From an uncultured Lachnospiraceae bacterium (GTDB lineage Bacteria; Bacillota; Clostridia; Lachnospirales; Lachnospiraceae), in assembly GCA_900544445.1 (NCBI GenBank), contig UQVK01000034.1:1-33890 (forward strand): a stretch of 33,890 bases of DNA, given 5' to 3'. Of the stretch, positions 30,918-33,890 are shown in pieces. Each line of letters begins with the position of its first letter. Position 1 is the stretch's first letter. The notes below the pieces were generated by a model. The model had not been told where the DNA came from. It saw nothing but the letters and a program-made list of their open reading frames with translations, and ran no database searches. Both the position numbers and the translations under genes were made by a program.

Positions 30918-31429
30918 GGCTTGCCGGCGCATGCCTTCTCATTGCAGGCTGCGCCGGTTCCGGCTGGTGTATCTGGAGGGATCTGGAGAGAAGGGCGGGA
31001 GAGCTGAAGCTTCTGGAACGAACCTTCCTCATGCTGGGAAGCGAGGTGGGGTACAGCCGCTCCTCCCTGCCCGACGGACTGCTCCGGGTAGGCGGCCGTC
31101 TGGAGGGAGCGCTGGGAGACTGTCTGCACCGGATCGCATCCCGGGTCCGTGCGGAGCCCGGAATCACTCTGCGGGAGGCATGGGAGGAGCTGATGCCGGA
31201 GTATCTGCATGAAACCTGCCTGAACGAAAAGGAGAAGGCGCTTGTGATGACATTTCCGGAGTATACGGGTTTTGTGGACGGCAAGATGCAGCTCGCCGCT
31301 CTGGAACAGTTCGCAGGCGAGATGGGGCAGGCAAAGGAGGCGGCGCAGAAGGCCGCGGCAGACGGGAAAAAAACGATTCTGTCCATCAGCACAGCGGGAG
31401 GGCTTCTTCTTGCCATTCTGCTTTTCTGA
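30911..31429 (+). CDS. spoIIIAB: Stage III sporulation protein AB
   Basis: 172 residues. N-terminal hydrophobic helix (about 3-22), a cytosolic or intermembrane helical domain and a C-terminal hydrophobic helix (about 152-171) starting after GKKTILSISTAGG. The fold resembles type II secretion GspF-like proteins. The family motif around LERTFLMLGSEVGYSRSSLPDGL is at about 35-57. ATG 30911 lies within the last codons of spoIIIAA with GGAGG upstream, so they are coupled. It is expected in the mother-cell engulfing membrane. Confidence 0.93.
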   Translation: MLRLAGACLLIAGCAGSGWCIWRDLERRAGELKLLERTFLMLGSEVGYSRSSLPDGLLRVGGRLEGALGDCLHRIASRVRAEPGITLREAWEELMPEYLHETCLNEKEKALVMTFPEYTGFVDGKMQLAALEQFAGEMGQAKEAAQKAAADGKKTILSISTAGGLLLAILLF

Positions 31430-31476
31430 AAAGGGACAGAAACCGGACGGCGGAGCCAGGGAGCATGGAGGGAAGA

Positions 31477-31671
31477 ATGGAAATAGGTCTGATTTTTAAA
31501 ATAGCGGCCGTGGGCATTCTGGTCACTATACTGAGCCAGATACTAAAGCACAGCGGGAGAGAGGAGCATGCCTTTCTGCTCTCCCTTGCCGGGCTGATTC
31601 TGGTGCTGACCTGGATCATCCCCTATATTTACGATCTGTTCGTTTCGGTGCAGAACCTGTTTGAGCTGTAA
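31477..31671 (+). CDS. spoIIIAC: Stage III sporulation protein AC
   Basis: 64 residues, two membrane helices (about 5-22 and 34-57) joined by a short polar turn (KHSGREEH). Size and pattern (IFKIAAVGILVTIL) match SpoIIIAC. An in-frame ATG at 31465 sits too close to its SD; ATG 31477 follows GGAGGG by four bases and gives the usual length. A 99-bp gap with three hairpins separates it from spoIIIAD, unusual for this compact operon. Confidence 0.93.
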   Translation: MEIGLIFKIAAVGILVTILSQILKHSGREEHAFLLSLAGLILVLTWIIPYIYDLFVSVQNLFEL

Positions 31672-31679
31672 GGGAAGGC

Positions 31680-31757
31680 GGAGAAAATCGAAGATTTTCT
31701 CCTGAAAATTGGGCTTACGCCCAATTTCTGCCATTACGAATGCCGCCTGCCGGCGGC
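31680..31757 (+). repeat. Three consecutive perfect hairpins between spoIIIAC and spoIIIAD
   Basis: GGAGAAAATC-GAA-GATTTTCTCC (31680-31702), AAATTGGGC-TTAC-GCCCAATTT (31706-31727) and GCCGCC-TGCC-GGCGGC (31742-31757). None is followed by a U-run of terminator quality. The third ends just before the spoIIIAD SD. Confidence 0.75.
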
Positions 31758-31770
31758 GGAAGGAGAGGAA

Positions 31771-32157
31771 ATGGATGTGGCGAGGGTTGCCCTGCTGGGG
31801 ATTGTGGGAGTGCTGACCGGGCTTCTGTTTAAAAGCGGAAAGCAGGAATACGGCGTTTTTATCGGAATCGCCGTATCGATCCTGATTTTTTCCTACGTGG
31901 GCGTTTATCTGGGACAGATGAAGGATGCGGTGGCTTCCTTTGGAAGCCGACTGGCCGGAAGCGGGGAATACCTTGGCATTCTGTTTAAGGTGGTCGGAAT
32001 CACCTGGCTGAGCGAATTCTGTGCGGGGCTGTGCCGGGATGCAGGATATCAGTCCATTGCGGCACAGGTGGAGCTGTTCGGGAAAACGGCGGTGCTGCTT
32101 GCGGGAATGCCGGTTTTCCTTTCTCTGATCGAGACCATATCAGGGTTTATGAGCTGA
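31771..32157 (+). CDS. spoIIIAD: Stage III sporulation protein AD
   Basis: 128 residues, about four membrane helices, homologous in style to SpoIIIAC but longer. The start is MDVARVALLGIVGVLTGLL. VGITWLSEFCAGLCRDAGY, then a VELFGKTAVLLAGMP segment, are family hallmarks in the second half. ATG 31771 has AGGAGAGG upstream. It is a membrane component of the mother-cell channel. A 117-bp gap with a very stable hairpin follows before spoIIIAE. Confidence 0.94.
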   Translation: MDVARVALLGIVGVLTGLLFKSGKQEYGVFIGIAVSILIFSYVGVYLGQMKDAVASFGSRLAGSGEYLGILFKVVGITWLSEFCAGLCRDAGYQSIAAQVELFGKTAVLLAGMPVFLSLIETISGFMS

Positions 32158-32192
32158 CGCATGGCGGCCTGCACGGCGGTTTTGGAATACGC

Positions 32193-32247
32193 CGGGCGGC
32201 GGTGGATTTCATGCCTTCCTGGGAGGCATGAAATTCACCGCCGCCCG
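32193..32247 (+). repeat. 24-bp near-perfect hairpin between spoIIIAD and spoIIIAE
   Basis: CGGGCGGCGGTG-G-ATTTCATGCCT pairs with AGGCATGAAAT-T-CACCGCCGCCCG: 24 pairs, one of them G-U, seven-base loop. There is no U-run; the SD of spoIIIAE starts 13 bases later. Confidence 0.85.
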
Positions 32248-32274
32248 AGGGAGACAGAAAGGAGGCGGGAAGGC

Positions 32275-33333
32275 TTGGAACAGACCGGACTGCTTCAGGA
32301 ATTGAATCTGGATGCCATGTCGGAGCGGATGGATGAATTGTTTCCCGGATTTTCCATCGATTTTTCCGGCTTTCTGGAACAGCTCCTTGCCGGAAACTGG
32401 AAGGATGCCGTAAACCTTCTTGTCACCTCGCTGCGGGACGGGATTGCCGGAGAAGCCGCAGGCATGAAAAACCTGTTTCTGATGCTCCTTCTTGTGGGGA
32501 TTCTCTCTTCCCTGTTCACGGTGGCGGCGCAGGCGTTCAAGAATCATCAGATCGCAGACATCGCGCATTTCATAGCCTGTCTTCTGATGCTCCTGGTGGT
32601 GCTTGCGACCTTTTCCCAGGCGGCGGATATTACGGAGGCGCTGCTGGAAAAAATCCTCCTTTTTGTCCGGCTCTTTCTTCCCACCTTCATGCTCGCCCTT
32701 GGCTTTTCCGCCGGAACGGTGACTGCGGCGGGCTACTATGAGCTGATCCTCCTTCTGATCTACGGCGTGGAACAGCTTCTGATGAGCGTCGGGCTGCCTG
32801 CAGCGAACGTATACATGATGCTGGTGGTGATGAACGGGCTGTGGGAGGAGGAAAAGCTTGCTTCTCTTCTGGACCTTGTACGAAAAGCGCTGTCCGGGGG
32901 ACTGAAATTCCTTCTGACCTGCATTACGGGGATCGGCCTTCTTCAGTCCATGGTAACGCCCGTGCTGGAAAGCCTGAAAATCAGCTCCGCAACGAAGCTC
33001 CTTTCCTCCATACCGGGGCTTGGCGGGCTGGCGGAGGGGACGGCGCAGCTTCTGCTCGGCTCCGCGGTGCTCATAAAAAACGGGCTGGGAGCCGCCGCCA
33101 TCCTGCTGCTGCTCGCACTCTGCATCGTTCCCTTTCTCAAAATTTTTCTGTACGGAACGATCCTGAAGCTCTGCGCCGGACTTCTGGGGCTCAGCGCTGA
33201 CAAGCGGCTGACGGGTTGTATCGACAGGGCTGGCGACGCGGTATTTGTGCTTTTGCGGATCGCCTTTACCGCGCTTGCCTGCTTTCTGATTCTGTTTGCC
33301 ATCATCACCTGCTTGGCGGGAACGCTCCGTTAG
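32275..33333 (+). CDS. spoIIIAE: Stage III sporulation protein AE
   Basis: 352 residues, a polytopic membrane protein with about seven helices after a soluble N-terminal part (1-60). Segments such as FVRLFLPTFMLALGFSAGT and LLTCITGIGLLQSMVTP, and the closing GDAVFVLLRIAFTALACFLI, match SpoIIIAE. I choose TTG 32275 because AGGAGG (32260-32265) is nine bases upstream. The frame is open to 32161 through the long hairpin, but those residues look non-natural. It is expected in the forespore-facing mother-cell membrane as part of the channel. The B. subtilis protein is about 400 residues, so the N-terminus is short here. Confidence 0.9.
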   Translation: MEQTGLLQELNLDAMSERMDELFPGFSIDFSGFLEQLLAGNWKDAVNLLVTSLRDGIAGEAAGMKNLFLMLLLVGILSSLFTVAAQAFKNHQIADIAHFIACLLMLLVVLATFSQAADITEALLEKILLFVRLFLPTFMLALGFSAGTVTAAGYYELILLLIYGVEQLLMSVGLPAANVYMMLVVMNGLWEEEKLASLLDLVRKALSGGLKFLLTCITGIGLLQSMVTPVLESLKISSATKLLSSIPGLGGLAEGTAQLLLGSAVLIKNGLGAAAILLLLALCIVPFLKIFLYGTILKLCAGLLGLSADKRLTGCIDRAGDAVFVLLRIAFTALACFLILFAIITCLAGTLR

Positions 33334-33415
33334 GGCAACGCTCCGCCAGGAACAGGAAAAAGCGCGCCGGGCCGCAATTTGGGCAGGCTGCCGTAAAAGA
33401 AAGAGGGGAACGGTT

Positions 33416-33890
33416 CTGGGAGGCCATTTTGTTGAACTGATCAAAAACATCACCATTTTTCTGCTCGCCGGACAGGTGGTTCTGCGTTTCCTGCCGGAGG
33501 GAGGTTATGAAAAATATGCGCGGATCATCATCGGCGTCATGGTTCTCTCCCAGCTGGCCCTGCCGCTGCTTTCCCTGGGCGGTTTTGACGCGGAGGCCGT
33601 TTTTTCGGAAGCTCTGACGGAATATGAACAGGAAATGCAGCGGATTGAAACGCAGGTGGAGCAGGCGGGGCTGAAGGAGGGAGGTTATGCACAGGAAGGA
33701 CTTGAGACCGCGCTTTCCGAGCGCCTTAACGGGTTTTGCGGAGAGTGGGGAATCCGGCTGACCGCAGCTTCTTTTGACGAAAACGGCATTCTTCATGTGA
33801 CGGTGGAGAGGGCGGAGACGGAAGGAGGTGTGGATGGCGTCGGAGAAATCCGGGTGGGACAGATCCGGGTGGGAGAGACGGATGAAGCGC
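33416..33890 (+). CDS. spoIIIAF: Stage III sporulation protein AF (3' end outside window; start uncertain)
   Basis: About 158 residues are visible before the window ends. Two membrane helices (ELIKNITIFLLAG…, then ARIIIGVMVLSQLALPLLSL) are followed by a soluble, helix-rich domain, as in SpoIIIAF. The start is odd. No ATG, GTG or TTG lies in frame at the expected place. Candidates are CTG 33416, seven bases after GAGGGG, and GTT 33431, seven bases after GGGAGG, which would give the family-like N-terminus. The nearest canonical starts are TTG 33296 inside spoIIIAE (about 45 unconserved residues added) and GTG 33476, which would remove helix 1. The coordinate given uses CTG 33416 and is provisional. 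Confidence 0.7.
   Translation, partial: MGGHFVELIKNITIFLLAGQVVLRFLPEGGYEKYARIIIGVMVLSQLALPLLSLGGFDAEAVFSEALTEYEQEMQRIETQVEQAGLKEGGYAQEGLETALSERLNGFCGEWGIRLTAASFDENGILHVTVERAETEGGVDGVGEIRVGQIRVGETDEA

Noticed and set aside
32209..33456. 415-codon reverse open frame
   Set aside because: Antisense to spoIIIAE; very basic low-complexity translation without a family.
1..33890. CRISPR arrays, rRNA genes, complete insertion sequences, classical riboswitches (for example FMN at ribF)
   Set aside because: None was seen: no regularly spaced repeats with unique spacers, no rRNA segments, no transposase frames, and no FMN-type leader upstream of ribF, which lies inside an operon.

Overview
The window is a chromosomal segment of an endospore-forming Firmicute, most likely a moderately GC-rich Lachnospiraceae (Clostridium cluster XIVa). 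The evidence is a PolC-type polymerase, the order rimP-nusA-rnpM-ylxQ-infB-rbfA-nrnA-truB-ribF, rpsO-pnp, a spoIIIA operon, purine-rich Shine-Dalgarno sequences and several TTG starts. I recognised families by reading the translations; no database search was run, so the genus is inference.

Layout. (1) 1-2645 is the 3' part of polC. (2) 2646-9320 is an accessory block between polC and the translation operon. It holds a repeat-rich spacer, an SdpI-family protein, a class-I amidotransferase-like hydrolase, tRNA-Glu(CTC), an AT-rich winged-helix fragment with its own promoter, a small reverse-strand protein, and a heterodimeric ABC exporter followed by its probable MarR regulator. (3) 9328-18233 is the NusA/IF-2 operon, starting with a promoter and a perfect terminator hairpin in the leader (likely attenuator) and ending with ribF. 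(4) 18230-22618 is a second accessory block between ribF and rpsO. It contains a secreted SH3-NlpC/P60 wall hydrolase whose leader carries WalR-box-like repeats, then an RpiR-type regulator and phnW-phnX, which release acetaldehyde and phosphate from 2-aminoethylphosphonate. (5) 22632-25300 is rpsO-pnp, with two strong stem-loops between the genes. (6) 25466-29684, reverse strand, is a two-component system plus a LanFEG-type lantibiotic-immunity ABC transporter. Four 8-bp direct repeats phased at exactly 11 bp overlap the -35 region of the transporter promoter. (7) 29723-33890 is the spoIIIA operon (AA to AF, AF running off the end). A 98-bp palindromic MITE-like element with an 8-bp target duplication lies in its presumed 5' leader, and unusual perfect hairpins lie in the AC-AD and AD-AE gaps.

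How it works together. The housekeeping backbone (transcription termination/antitermination, initiation, ribosome maturation, RNA decay, flavin synthesis) is interrupted at two junctions that are usually tight in related genomes. The inserted cassettes serve drug export, phosphonate use and cell-wall remodelling. The reverse-strand module is a self-contained sense-and-pump unit against lantibiotic-like peptides: the regulator and kinase have their own promoter, and the pump has a separate promoter with a response-regulator-style operator. No lantibiotic precursor or synthetase is present, so it reads as resistance rather than producer self-immunity. The least expected signals are non-coding: the MITE with its target duplication, the 11-bp phased operator, the WalR-like leader and the hairpins inside spoIIIA.
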